A DNA stretch of 64,000 nt from Triplophysa rosa. Lineage: Eukaryota; Chordata; Actinopteri; Cypriniformes; Nemacheilidae. The DNA is taken from NCBI RefSeq assembly GCF_024868665.1, contig NC_079893.1:8912907-8976906 (forward strand), given 5' to 3'. This document shows positions 49,501 through 61,118 of this stretch, in pieces (the stretch's first letter is position 1; each line of letters opens with the position of its first letter). A program made the translations under genes and the position numbers. The notes under the pieces are model-generated. The model worked only from the letters and a program-made list of their open reading frames with translations, was not told the DNA's origin and made no database searches.

Positions 49501-49829
49501 CATTTTTTTCAATCGTTAATTTATTTTTCAGCCTGTAAAAGAACATCAGAGTTTCACTAAGTGGAGCTCAAAGCCTTTCTAAACCTTGGCTTTGACGTTT
49601 TACTGTATTCTTTTAACTTTATACATACTATTACATAAACAACACAACACAAATGATGTGCTATTACTCAGTGCGATTTTCTGCTGGCCTCTTTGCTTTC
49701 TCTGTGATAGCGTAATGCTCTTTAATGGATTTGTACACACACACACACACTCATTTGTGATTAATTCTGAGACGGTCTGCGTATAGTGATTAGAGCTTGC
49801 CTCTAAATCAACCTCATCCGAACCCCTCT
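46571..49829. other. Intergenic DNA, no gene seen
   Basis: A balanced stretch at 46960-47240 may be constrained. A 107-codon frame at 48641-48964 follows an AG acceptor-like site (TTTATTCAAG before 48700), but no donor was found and no domain is recognised. Confidence 0.4.
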
Positions 49830-50010
49830 TCTTTCTCCTCCAATCAAATCACAGGACTCGTTTTCTAATTAACTCTGGGTTAATTGCCTCCAAGGACGGG
49901 CTGCTTGCTGTTACGTACCCTGCGTGATGCGCTGAGAAGTCATTGGGCGGTCATTGGTTGTGACTTTGCATTGATGGTGGCAGAAGCTTCTTTGGAATTA
50001 ATTACTAACA
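49830..50010. promoter_or_regulatory. Candidate conserved noncoding element
   Basis: Contains TAATTA (49866-49871) and TTAATTG (49880-49886) 14 bp apart, CCAATCAAATCACAGG just before, and GGAATTAATTACTAAC at the end. The composition differs from the flanks. Function is inference. Confidence 0.35.
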
Positions 50011-50209
50011 AGCGTACAGAGCAGATTTGTCCAGATGCTTTATAATTACACACACGTGTAAACGATGACCATCATAGTATTGTGATGTGTCAGTAAGACA
50101 CACTGTTTACTGGGGCTTAAATTAGTTGCGTTATGTTTGTTTGAATGGAAAAAGGCACTTGGTTCAGAAAATGCCATTTTACATTCAGGGTTTTTTTTGG
50201 ACATGCATG

Positions 50210-50536
50210 CAAGTGATAGTTCACCCAAAACGAAAATTCTGTCATCATTTACTCACCCTCTTTGACATTTCAAACCTGTATGACCTTCTTTTTTTCTGCA
50301 GAACACAAAAAAATATATTTTGAAGAATGTTGGTTACCAAACAACGGCGGCACCCATTCACTTCTATTGTATAGACACAAAACCAAAGCAAATCAATGGG
50401 TACCACCATTTTTCGGTTACCAACATTCTTCAAAATATCTTTTTTCGTGTCCTGCAGAAGAAAGTCATACAGATTTGAAATGACAAGAGGATGTGTAAAT
50501 TATGACAGAATTTTATTTTTTGGGTGAACTATCCCT
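50210..50536. mobile_element. Angel-type palindromic MITE
   Basis: Left GATAGTTCACCCAAAACGAA and right TTGGGTGAACTATCCCT, followed by an intact TTAA (50537-50540). The arms pair throughout (AAGAATGTTGGTTACC against GGTTACCAACATTCTT). The extreme left end is eroded (GTGATAG for GGGATAG). Confidence 0.88.
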
Positions 50537-50540
50537 TTAA

Positions 50541-50690
50541 TTCAATTCAATTAAATTCAATGTTACTTATATAGCGCTTTTCACAATGTGCATTGTTCCA
50601 AAGCAGCTTTACAGGAGAAAATAAGAAAAACTGAAAAACACAAGAAAGGTAAAACACAGCACAGTGCATGGTGTTTATAGAACAAGCAAG
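50541..50690. repeat. Dispersed repeat with TATAGCGCTTTT motif
   Basis: TTCAATTCAATTAAATTCAA followed by TATATAGCGCTTTTCACAAT and AAAGCAGCTTTACAGGA. This string is familiar from many fish genomes as a dispersed repeat, probably a retroelement 3' part; I cannot name the family. It starts immediately at the TTAA of the preceding MITE. Confidence 0.5.
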
Positions 50691-52783
50691 ATTATTCTAG
50701 TAAATAATATCTAATAAATGCAGTCTCCCTGTGGTTTATTTAGCATATCTTGCATATTTTTAAGGAATGTGATAACACATATACAATAGTGTTTCAAATA
50801 GTAGTAAAACATTAATTACAGTAATCTTAGTTGTATCAGCTAACATTGGGAAAGATGAAAGAAATGCAGAAATGCAGAATTGTTAGGTCATATTATCTAA
50901 TGCTGATGCAAATGAACCAGACCTTACTGTAAAGTGTTAGTAAAGTTAGTTTTTACTAATCATTTTATTATTCTCCTAAAATTCAGCCCTGTGTTCTGGA
51001 CTAAAGAATAACACAATTGCTTGCGTGAGAAACGGGCCGAAATTGGAGTTATAACTAACTAAAAATCTCACTTCCCCAATGTGCTATGCAAACCGTTATT
51101 TAATAAACACAAAACCCTTCTAAATCTCTGTGTTAGTACTTTTACAAATAGGAACGTGCATTTCCAGGAATATCTTAAGAAATTCAATATAAATAGTTCT
51201 GACCTCAACAAAGCCAGTGCTGTGCTGTATATTTTTATGAACCACTTGACACTAAACTTCCAACAACTTTTCTTTATAACTTTAATTAATTCTGACTTTT
51301 GGACAACAAGTTCCCAAGTGTTAAAGAGGCCAGTTATAGTACAAACGTCGTGAAATGACTTTTTCAGACATGTGCTTAAAATGGAGTTTGGCAGGTAGTG
51401 GGTAGTTAGTTTGAAATAGCTTTGCGTTAAGCATTGTCTGGTTTAAATTGCAGTTTATGATCATTTTCATTTTTGGAAAGTTGTTAAGCAACTGTATACT
51501 GTATAAGCTATGTGTGTATACATTCAGTGTGTAGCCATTACATTCTCTTTAGACATTGATCAATGTTAGTGTGCACCTGGTGTGTCGGCTGTGATAAACA
51601 GAGAGGAGGAGAGCTGAGAGTCTTAACCTCTCATTACCCTCTAATGACACCCACTATTCTTTAACTGACACCATCAAAGAACTTTATCCTGATAACCAAA
51701 CACCGCTAATGAGTCTGCAGAGCATCAAAGCTCATATCCCCTTCTTTATCTGACTGCTCCTGTCTTTTTTGTCTTCATTTACACCCCCCCAACCCCCTCA
51801 CCCCATTTCTTTCTCTTTATAGGATGACAGGTTACACTGATAGTCAAGGGATTGCCAATGTAGGGTTGGGCCGATAGACGATGCCATTTTCCATCGCCGA
51901 TGGCTGACAGACATGACGATGTTGAGCCGGCATTGTGATTCCAGCAAAAGTTTCACTTTCGTCATGTGACTCTTGCTGCTCTGTGCTGCAAATCACGTTA
52001 TAAACAAATATGAACAAGGCTATAGGGGGCATTGCACGCACTGTACTGACTGGCCTGACTTTATAACTGTGTATAGCTCGTGCTGTGTGAGCTGCGCAGA
52101 CACGCGTCTTCTTTATACAACGTGGGCTGCGCAGACACCAAAGTCAGGCGGGTCTGTGCAAACTCCTCTTTAACATATTGACTATAAGCAAAACATTAAA
52201 GTTACACAAGTTTAAACAAGAAAAAGTGAACACACACAGAAAACAGACACGCTCACAGGCTCATACACTAACAAATGCATAAAACACAACTTCACACGCA
52301 CAAAGCACAATATACACACGCAAGCACGCACACACACACGCACAGAGCACAAATACACACGCACTGTTACTGTTTTGGGATTGCTTTCAATGGTTACATG
52401 ATTTTGCTATAATAGCCACCAATGTTGATGTTGTTTGTTTATAATTGTTTTTACATGCTTTTGCATTTTATTGTGAAATTTAAAACGAACTTAATGCTGC
52501 AATAATGTTTTATGAAGCGTTTAATAAATACTTTTTGATACAGTACAGTAGATTTTACTTAGTTTCAAGAGTAAAATTTACTTTACAAACGTGAATGCAA
52601 AAAATTGCGATAAAAAAATTAAGTAAATCCTACAAGTTGTTTTTTCAGTGAGAAGAGGAACAAGAACAGAGGAAATTACAATTTCTCTTATTCAGCCCAC
52701 AGAGTGTAAAAACAATTCAGATTAAATTCAGACCTTTTCTGGCATTAATCTTAAGGGAAAACTCCACCGTAACAATAGGTGCC
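50691..52783. other. Intergenic DNA; one MITE end fragment, CA run
   Basis: A hAT-like left terminus TAGGGTTGGGCCGATAGACG begins at 51861, but no right end was found. A CA/CGCA run lies at 52295-52365. No gene. Confidence 0.4.
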
Positions 52784-53648
52784 CACTGTAAAAAATACAA
52801 CTTCAAATTGTTCACCCAACAAAGGTAACAAAGTAATTTGAACAAAGTTTTTTAGTAGAAGAGGAAGAATGTATTATTTTGAGTATGCTGAACACAATTA
52901 GTCTAAATGTGGTACCAACAAAGATTCTTTTGTTGACTGTACTTAGATATCTAAGTGATTGTCCAAAGCGCGTCAAGAAGTTTGACCAACTTGCCAAACT
53001 GTGTAATCTCAAAAAACAATTCTAGTGTTTGAAAGTTCCCAGCATGCATTGCAGAATTTTCAATTCGCTGGTTAAAATTATTAAAATGATTGCTATTTTA
53101 GTGTTTGCTGGCTATATTTTTTGTTTTTGTTGTCATTGTAAGTTACCTTTGGTATTTAGAGTTCCTTTTTAACTATATGATGTTTAATGATGTTTGATGA
53201 TTGTTACCATGATTGAGGCTCATGTGCTCAGTGTTGAGCTCTGAAGTAAATGACGCAGGGAGTCCACTAAAATGTTTAAAACACAAACACCTTAAGCAGT
53301 TACATAAGTAGAGTGTGTATATAACATATCTATTAAGTAGACTTGAGTAATTAAGAGTGTGTAAAGAGTGTGTAAATAATAATAAAACAATTACATATTA
53401 ATTTTATATAAAAGATAATCTTTTGAGTTGGGTCAACTAAGTCCATAGTTGAGTGAACTCATAAACTTGATTGTTGCGTTTTTATTTTAAGTTGGTTCAA
53501 CTATTTATTTCAATCGACAGTCATGTGACATTACTCAGTTAATTGAGTTAGGTGAAATACTTGGCCAAAAGTTGAGTAAACTCAAAAAAGCTGTGCAGCA
53601 AGTTGCCTTGAAATTTTAAGTTAAGTCAACTTTTCATTTTTTACAGTG
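52784..53648. mobile_element. MITE with CACTGTAAAAAAT termini
   Basis: The left CACTGTAAAAAATACAACTT and the right, inverted, CACTGTAAAAAATGAAAAGT share a 13-bp perfect TIR. The right third carries AAGTTGGTTCAACT and TGAGTTGGGTCAACT-type subterminal repeats typical of this widespread fish group. The flanks do not give a clear duplication (GGTGCC on the left, CCTCTGCC on the right). Confidence 0.7.
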
Positions 53649-54437
53649 CCTCTGCCTTTAAGGTTCTTACATTTTCTTAAAGCTGTTTGAATTACAGTCA
53701 GAAGGAAGATTTATTTTTGCTCTTTAAATGAAACCAAATTTGGAATCTATGATATTGCAATGTTAATTAAATGAATTGCTCACACAAAATACAAAAAAAA
53801 AAATTCTACATCACAGCAGTTCATAGTGACCATGTGTGTAAAAAAAAGATACCAAAGCACCATCAAAATGGTTTATATGATTTGTGTGCTGTGTTTTCAG
53901 GTTATCCAAGTGAAAATTTAGATGTTATTCATTTGTCCAAAAATGTAAAAGGTGCATCTGATTCAGTCATGACACACAAAAGAGGCGATGCTATTTTCTC
54001 CTTATCTATAGTACATCGACGCACCATTTTCGAATCTGGAAATGGTTGTGGTCTAGACACAAAAGAGGCAAAACAGAGGGTAATAATAATGTCTTTCCCC
54101 ACGCAAAGTCACTGTATTGACAACTTGTAGTCCCTTGCACACATATGCTTGATAGATCTGGTCAAAGACAACAGACTAAAAAATGTCCTGGGTTGGAACA
54201 ATGTGAGAGTGAGAAAATAATGATAGGATTTAAAATTGTGTGTGAACGCCTTTATATCTCATTGGCCAATCTATCATGAAACAATTGTTGGTGTGTGATC
54301 AAAATGAGATTTCAATCATTGTTCGTGAGAGCAGATATGATGGAGTGTGTAAAGGTGTAATTTCTTTTAAAAGCTGATGTATTGACTCTTCTTAATGGCC
54401 CGTCAGGAAACAGCAGAATTCAAGGGTGAAAGAACAC

Positions 54438-54500
<63 letters not shown>

Positions 54501-55599
54501 AAAAAATGATGTCCTTCAGAAAAATCACAAAGAGCTATACAATACAGGTTTGAAAGGTGCAAAAATAACCTCTTTCTTTACTTTTCTACAGAACATGAAT
54601 CTCATCACAGACGGGGCAAAACGCTGGGTTTGGTCACAATACCAAACACAAAGCCTGAATGGCCTCTGAAATACTTTTGGCTTCACAAAAATGTTAATTT
54701 TACCACAGCCGGCCTAGGAGTAGACCATTTATGACATCCTGTTGTATGATGTTAAAAAGGCTTTGTACACTTTATCACACACACTGCAGCTCCGCTGGAA
54801 ATACTCCGGTAAGCTCAAAATGTAGAACAACACTTCTCAGTCTTGCTAATGACAAAAGTAAAAGAGTTTTATAAATATTCATGTCCCTGCATGTGACCCT
54901 TAATTTTAGTCCATCTTTTAGTAAGTGGTACGATAAGGTGCAGAGTTCCACATGGAGAGCTGTCTCACAAACAGCTGTCACAGATGCAAGCCCCATTTCA
55001 CCATTTCCCGAATCCCATCTGAATGCCCTCCGTTCCAGTGACATCACAAAATAAAACGCAACCGCATATTAACATACATCTGACTACCAGATGAACTTAA
55101 CAAGGGATCCCCTATTGGAGTGACATTAATGTTTATCATATAAAAGTACAAAAAACTACAATTCATTGCAAGTCAACCCATATTTAATGTAATCTGGGTA
55201 ATGAACGTTTTGGAAGATGACTTCATGTCACGTAGCTTGTCAAAGTTGGCATCTACCAAAATACAAACTCATTTTACCAAGTAACAGATGAATTTGCATC
55301 ATTCCATAGCCTTGCACTTCCCTTCATGAACTCATGATCAGAACTCATCTGCCACTCATTTTTGGGTTTGCAACCCACCAGTTGACAGCCAATGATCAAA
55401 TGTATGTGCTATATCATTAAGAACCTAATCTATTGAATCTGCCTCCTGACCATTTATTCTAAATCATACCCGTCCCATACCCCCCTCGGCGAATTCAACA
55501 TCCTTGCAAGCGCCTGTGGTCCTGCTTCACGCACATTTTCCCCTTTGTGCACTACTTGATCACACATTAATCTAGCTTTGAATAGGAGCCCAATTTCCT
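53649..55599. other. Intergenic DNA with a GAAA microsatellite
   Basis: Unremarkable apart from the (GAAA)n run at 54439-54504. A 119-codon plus-strand frame (53771-54130) lacks any domain. Confidence 0.45.
54439..54504. repeat. GAAA microsatellite
   Basis: About 16 perfect tetranucleotide units. Confidence 0.95.
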
Positions 55600-55830
55600 C
55601 TCTAAATGTCAGATCATATTCACTGGCCCTTATTCAGCATCAGCGCACATCTGATTTCCAAGTAACCATTGAGGTAAATGTCGGCGCATAATAAGGGCTC
55701 CCCTCGGAAACACAGTTGTAATCTACAGTTCCTGAAGTCTATTGTGATTCCCGAGTGCATTAGCTGGCAGTGAAAGCAATCAGTTGAGCAATCAAAAGCT
55801 TTGATTGACAGGGCCAGAGCTGGGGAAGTC
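55600..55830. promoter_or_regulatory. Candidate conserved noncoding element with TCF/LEF and PBX sites
   Basis: Contains ATCAAAAGCTTTGAT (55791-55805), a perfect palindrome of two TCF/LEF-type half sites, overlapping an exact PBX/PREP decamer TGATTGACAG (55802-55811). AGCAATCAGTTGAGCAATCA precedes it. Repeat-free and GC-balanced. Regulatory function is inferred from motifs alone. Confidence 0.4.
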
Positions 55831-57836
55831 AAGCCATGTTAAACGCGCTGCCAAAATTGATGTCGCCACTGGAGTTGAGAATGAGGGTACATAACAGTGC
55901 CATTAAACACACAGATCTGCTGTATGTTCATGCAGTGCTTTGATCTATCAGTGATCACAAGGGACCAAAGAGTCCATTGCATGAAATGAATGGCTCGTCG
56001 CGAAGCCCCGCCTTTGAAATGTTACTGACCAATTATATTTAAGAGTCATGACTGATATATGACTTTCTTTAAGATATGACTGATAGCAGTATTAAAAACA
56101 TTAAATATCACAATAACATCAAATTAACCTAATTTAAAATTAAATTATTAACTTTCCCTGACATATCCTAAAATATGTTTTTGGCATTGTTCTGTCTAAA
56201 GATCCACAACAGTTATGTTTTATCTAACGCAAAATATCTTTATATTGAATTACTTTATACATAGTGATGAAGGCAATAGTAACTCAAAGTACTATATGTT
56301 GTAGAAACAAGAAAAGTTCTGTTTGACAAACATATGTAAACCTCAATTCCAAGTCACCCCAGTTCAAATCATATTTCCACAAATTTCAAGAAAGGTGACA
56401 GATAAACATTTTATTTAATGCAAAAAATCATGTGCATGTGAAATGCAATTTCACTTTTTCCAGGACACTTCACAATGCTATCTATACACTTCCTATGGGA
56501 TGTTTCATCATACGTTTTTATACCATTTACATTGTACAAATAAGGTCTAAAGTCTATGCAAGTGACACAAAGCAAAGGGAGAGCTGACTGGGAGAAATCC
56601 CAGGTGTTGATTTTGTGTGTCTTAAAGCACATCAGCTCTGTGTGCTTTCATGTTAAACTGTATAGGCAAACCTGTGTTGTTTTTTATCATTTGCATTTGA
56701 ACTGACCTTGAATTATGGACTTTGCTCACAACACCAGTACTATTCATACTACTCCTGCCTATTCAGTATGTATGCTGTGCACAGTATGAATATTTTCCAG
56801 AATGACTACATTTGCCAACATACTCTATGTACATAACTTTTGGGTTGCGTTACATAGTACATACTGTACAGTAGTATGCAGTATTCATGTACTGCACAGT
56901 CTCCACACGATTTTTCCATACGATTTTGTGTATACATCAGCTGTTTTATACCACTAGCCTGATTTGATCTCTTGCAACTGTTGCAACTATTAATGTGGTC
57001 TTTATACGCTGTTGAACCACACTGTCGTAAAGCACTCAACAATGTTCGCGTTTGCATTGTGGCAGTTCATCAAAAATTTTAGGAAAAAAGGACTTTACTG
57101 CACATACTGTATGCTTCTTAAAAATCAAATTCCACAGCTAAAAACACTGCTGGCACTAGTGACCCATAAAATTGGAGAATAAATGGTACATATTCAGGAA
57201 TAATGCGCCAGGCTATTGGACTTCAAGTGTACTGTGACAATGGAGTAGTCTGACAGGCAGAAGGCGGCAATATATAATACATAATAAATTCCCGCAAAAA
57301 AAAAACGTGTTCAGACTGTGTTGGGGCTGTCATTCAGTCTATCATCTGATGCAACAGTTTATATTGGTCATGCATTATTCAAGCGCAGATCAGAGACAAT
57401 ACTAACGTTTTAAAAGAAGCATGAAACGTCGTCCAGCAGTCTCTGTGTATGCTTTGAGCTGACCTTTAAAATTCTCTTAACCGCCTCAGTCTTGTGTGTG
57501 AGGGGTAAACTATGCTACTGTATATAGAAGAGCAGTTATGATCATTTCATGTTTGAGATTGTTTCAATGTTTAAACATTTGTCTCTAGCATGATGAGAGT
57601 TGCAACCGCATTGCAAGAGATTGTGAGAACTTGCCAATACATCAATTAATGACTCACCTGACTCTCATTAAACTGCTTTTCTATCATTTATTTACAAAAC
57701 AAAGACAAAAAATGCATGTTTAGTCAAGTTTTCTGCCATACTGGTGTTATTGCCTTATACTGAGTCTAAGTTTCTGAATAAGACACAAAAATACAAACTA
57801 TGTACTGTACCGTATATACTCTTGCACAGTGGTTCT
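55831..57836. other. Intergenic DNA, no gene seen
   Basis: At 56740-57120 there are many AGTATG/CATACT and TAGTACATACT words in both orientations, suggesting a decayed palindromic repeat. No gene. Confidence 0.4.
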
Positions 57837-58097
57837 CAAACTGGGATGAATCCAGGGGGGCCACAGATTTTGTGGCATTTTATGAAATGTAGAAATTGCT
57901 ATCAAACAGTCAGAAAAATAAGCCCACCAACCACATGAAATAATGTTCCAGCATTGTATAACTGAATATGTTTTGGGTTTTATTCAAAATTCTAAGTTTA
58001 AGACGATAAGTTTTTTATTGAGGGGGGGATGGGGGGCGCAAAGTGATGCACCGTCCACACAGGGGCCCTTGAGAACCAAAAGAAAAAAGAACCACTG
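57837..58097. mobile_element. hAT (Charlie-like) MITE
   Basis: Left CAGTGGTTCTCAAACTGGG and right AAGAACCACTG. The CAGTGGTTCTC terminus is the classical hAT/Charlie type. A perfect 8-bp duplication CTCTTGCA occurs at 57829-57836 and 58098-58105. Length is 261 bp, non-coding. A GGGGGGG-rich stretch lies near 58022-58038. Confidence 0.92.
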
Positions 58098-58186
58098 CTC
58101 TTGCAGAACTATAAATTCATCAACAACAAGTCAACCAAGGAGAACAATTCTGTGAGACCTGTGGGACGAATATTTTGTTTAAAAAA

Positions 58187-58245
58187 CTCTTTAAGCATTT
58201 AGCAGACAATTTTATCCAAAGACAACTTTATTCTTACAAAAGCAA
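58187..58245 (-). mobile_element. Degraded SINE tail
   Basis: GCATTTAGCAGACAATTTTA followed by TCCAAAGACAACTTTA matches the inverted tail of the SINE family at 3272 and 13279 with several changes. Confidence 0.5.
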
Positions 58246-60906
58246 GTTTGTTAAAAACAACGAGATTCATACTAGAAAGCAACAATATGAGAAGCAACAA
58301 TTAATCAATTGACATACCCGTGAAAGGAAGTGAAAGAAAGAAGTACTGTAAAGAGAGAGAACATTTTGTTTTTGCTGTTTTTAAACCATTTTGTACACAA
58401 TGTTTGCTCATTAATTCATTTTGCATACTGTTGTTAAAATAAATATACAGTTAAATGACAGATGCTGCAGTATGTTTTACTATGTATCTAAGTGTTTTTA
58501 CTGTAGAGGTCACAAAGTATTGTTTTGTCCTTTTGCTATTTGACATTTATTTGGCTTAAGGAATGATATAATGACCCAGTGAAGGGCACTAAAACACTAT
58601 TTTTAGTTTAAGAATTTAGAATTTAGACACACATCCTCCACAGAACACAGAAGTCATTATAGTCTTACAGTAAAGCGAGTATAAATAAAAGTGACATTTA
58701 TTGTCACCATAAGACCGGCAGTCTGGGAGAAATAGGCTACTGTGGGTTCTGCCCATACTTGGTCCACATTAAGCTAATATGTCTGTAATCTAATTTACAT
58801 GATTTTGTAGGTTGTGATAATTAAGTTGCAATCTTATGCAGGCCACCGTAAATTTCAACCAGAGTGAATCTGACCCATGGGATGAAAGATGAATAGACCT
58901 GCTCTACTGTACGCTACTTGTTTGTGTGCGTTTTAAACATATGACTTTTGTTATAATAAAACTAATTATAAGAACAGATTGTGCAGGACCCAAGACAGAG
59001 GTACAAAAACATAGATGTAGATGAAATTTATACACATTCACAATCAATATGTATAGCAATTTTTATAATATTCCAAACTACAGTCAAAAGCGTATGCGAA
59101 CCCAGTGATAGGACTCAATCCGATCGCTCTTATTTGACTGTGTCTGGTTTGTAAAAAGCAAAACACTAATGATGTGGCGAAAACAAGAAACGCAAGACAT
59201 TTTCATCTATTACAACCAAGCTCATCTTCACCTTTGGGTTTTATCCTCCACTTGCATCACGCTTTTACATAACCTCAAAAGAATTTCTCCATCTGGATTT
59301 TCTTTTCTTCCTTTAAAAGCTGCCCAAAGTGCTGCTGGTCAAAACATGACAGAGAGAAATGAATAAAAGAAGCCAGCCCTGCAGTACATTCGCTCTGGCA
59401 AGAGTGATGCTAAAGGTTGAATTTAAATTAAATGTAAAAGCAATTTTACACTCTCTGGCCTTAAGGAGAAAGATAATGCAAGATTTTTTGTTTATTCTGT
59501 TCTCTCTTCTCCGAATGAGATTTCATTGAGATGGGAATCACTCGAATGCGTTTTTTTCATTGATTGTCTCTTGGGGTTTCTTAAAAGCCACCCCATATAT
59601 GTGTGAACATGGGGCATGTGTACATGCATTTCGATAAAAACAATGTTCTCGAAACAATAATTCCATTACTATGTGTGTTTTTGATTTAACTCAAAAAGCG
59701 ATATCTCAGTGCTCATTCTGTATTATTTTTTTGTATTACTCAGTGGAAGAATATGCAAAACACAGTAAATTAAAACTTGCAAGTCTTCTTCCAACTCCAT
59801 TTATGTGGGAAACTGCTTCGGTGACGTTTCTTTATTTTTAGAAATTTTGCCTCTTTACTAGATAGACACAGGAGAGATTACAGGAAATTTAAAGAGAATG
59901 GAATGGAATATATTGCGACAGATTCAAACTTACATCACACAAATAAGCCCCATCAAGCAATGTGTCACAGCGTATATGCTAACCACCGGCCCTCAGCTCC
60001 TGCATTGTTGAGGGCAGTATTTTTGCCAGTAATTCAGAAGAAACCCTGATGTCATATTTGTGCCTTTAGCTTTAGACAAAACCTCAGCTGTTCTAATTCT
60101 GCAACATAAGGATTCATTTCATTCATATTTTGACTTACACAGCACTCATAATAATCAAAGCCTCATCTCGGTTTAACAAGGGAGTCAGTGAGCATCACTG
60201 TTCATTGGGTCGTTAAATCCAAGACTATAGTTAAAGGAAGGTCCATAGAATTATATAGCTGCCAATACTCGGACGGTCCTGCTATAGAACACTTGGCAAA
60301 CCCTTAAAAATGTATTAGAACTACAATGAACACAAATTCTTTGACTTGAAAAGTTGAAATTATAATGATGCCAGCTAAACAGTAACATTCATGTTATTTG
60401 TTTTCTGTAAGAACTCACATGAGTAATGTATAATCACTGCTTTATCTAATTATTTACTGTGTAAACATTAAAACAATTATGTTTACATTATTATTATTAT
60501 GATTATTAGAACTTAGAAGAACTATTGAATTTGCGCATGTGTCAGCCTCCATAGATATTTTTATGAATCCATTTGATTATTTATTTTATTAATGAACGTT
60601 ATTAATTATTATTATATTGAATATTAAAACAAATGTAGTTCTGTTCATTTATTATGCAGTTAAATCTTTATTTTCCCAAAATAAAACAAAAAAATGTAAG
60701 ACTTCTCTCTGTCTATAATTTTTAACGGAATTTAACTTTGCTTAACCCACAATTTGTTGTAAAGTATGATTGCAACGTGCAATGAATAAGTGTCTGCCAA
60801 ATGGATATGTTAATATACAAGACTACTTAAAGCTACTGCAAAATTCAATACATTGCCATGAAGCACATTAACATTTTTCATTTTAGGACATAAAACTACA
60901 CCAAAG
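58246..60906. other. Intergenic DNA, no gene seen
   Basis: AT-rich. A more balanced stretch at 59380-59600 has no recognised repeat. A small SINE-tail-like word occurs near 60790 (GTGTCTGCCAAATG). Confidence 0.45.
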
Positions 60907-61016
60907 TAGGGATGTTCAACGATTAATTGTGATTCATCGAATCCAGAATAAAAGTTTCAGTTTACATAATACACATACATGTATATATTTTAGAAAAATA
61001 TAAAAATGAATAATTG

Positions 61017-61020
61017 TATG

Positions 61021-61059
<39 letters not shown>

Positions 61060-61086
61060 GTGTGTATATACAAGTATATATATATA
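61017..61086. repeat. TA microsatellite
   Basis: Interrupted (TA)n, part of the loop of the palindromic MITE and the likely landing zone of the TA-targeting transposon. Confidence 0.9.
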
Positions 61087-61118
61087 AACATTCAAACATA
61101 TCCTCACTACAGTATATA

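Noticed and set aside
51861..52450. hAT MITE starting TAGGGTTGGGCCGAT
   Set aside because: Only the left terminus was found; no inverse end or duplicated TGCCAATG occurs downstream.
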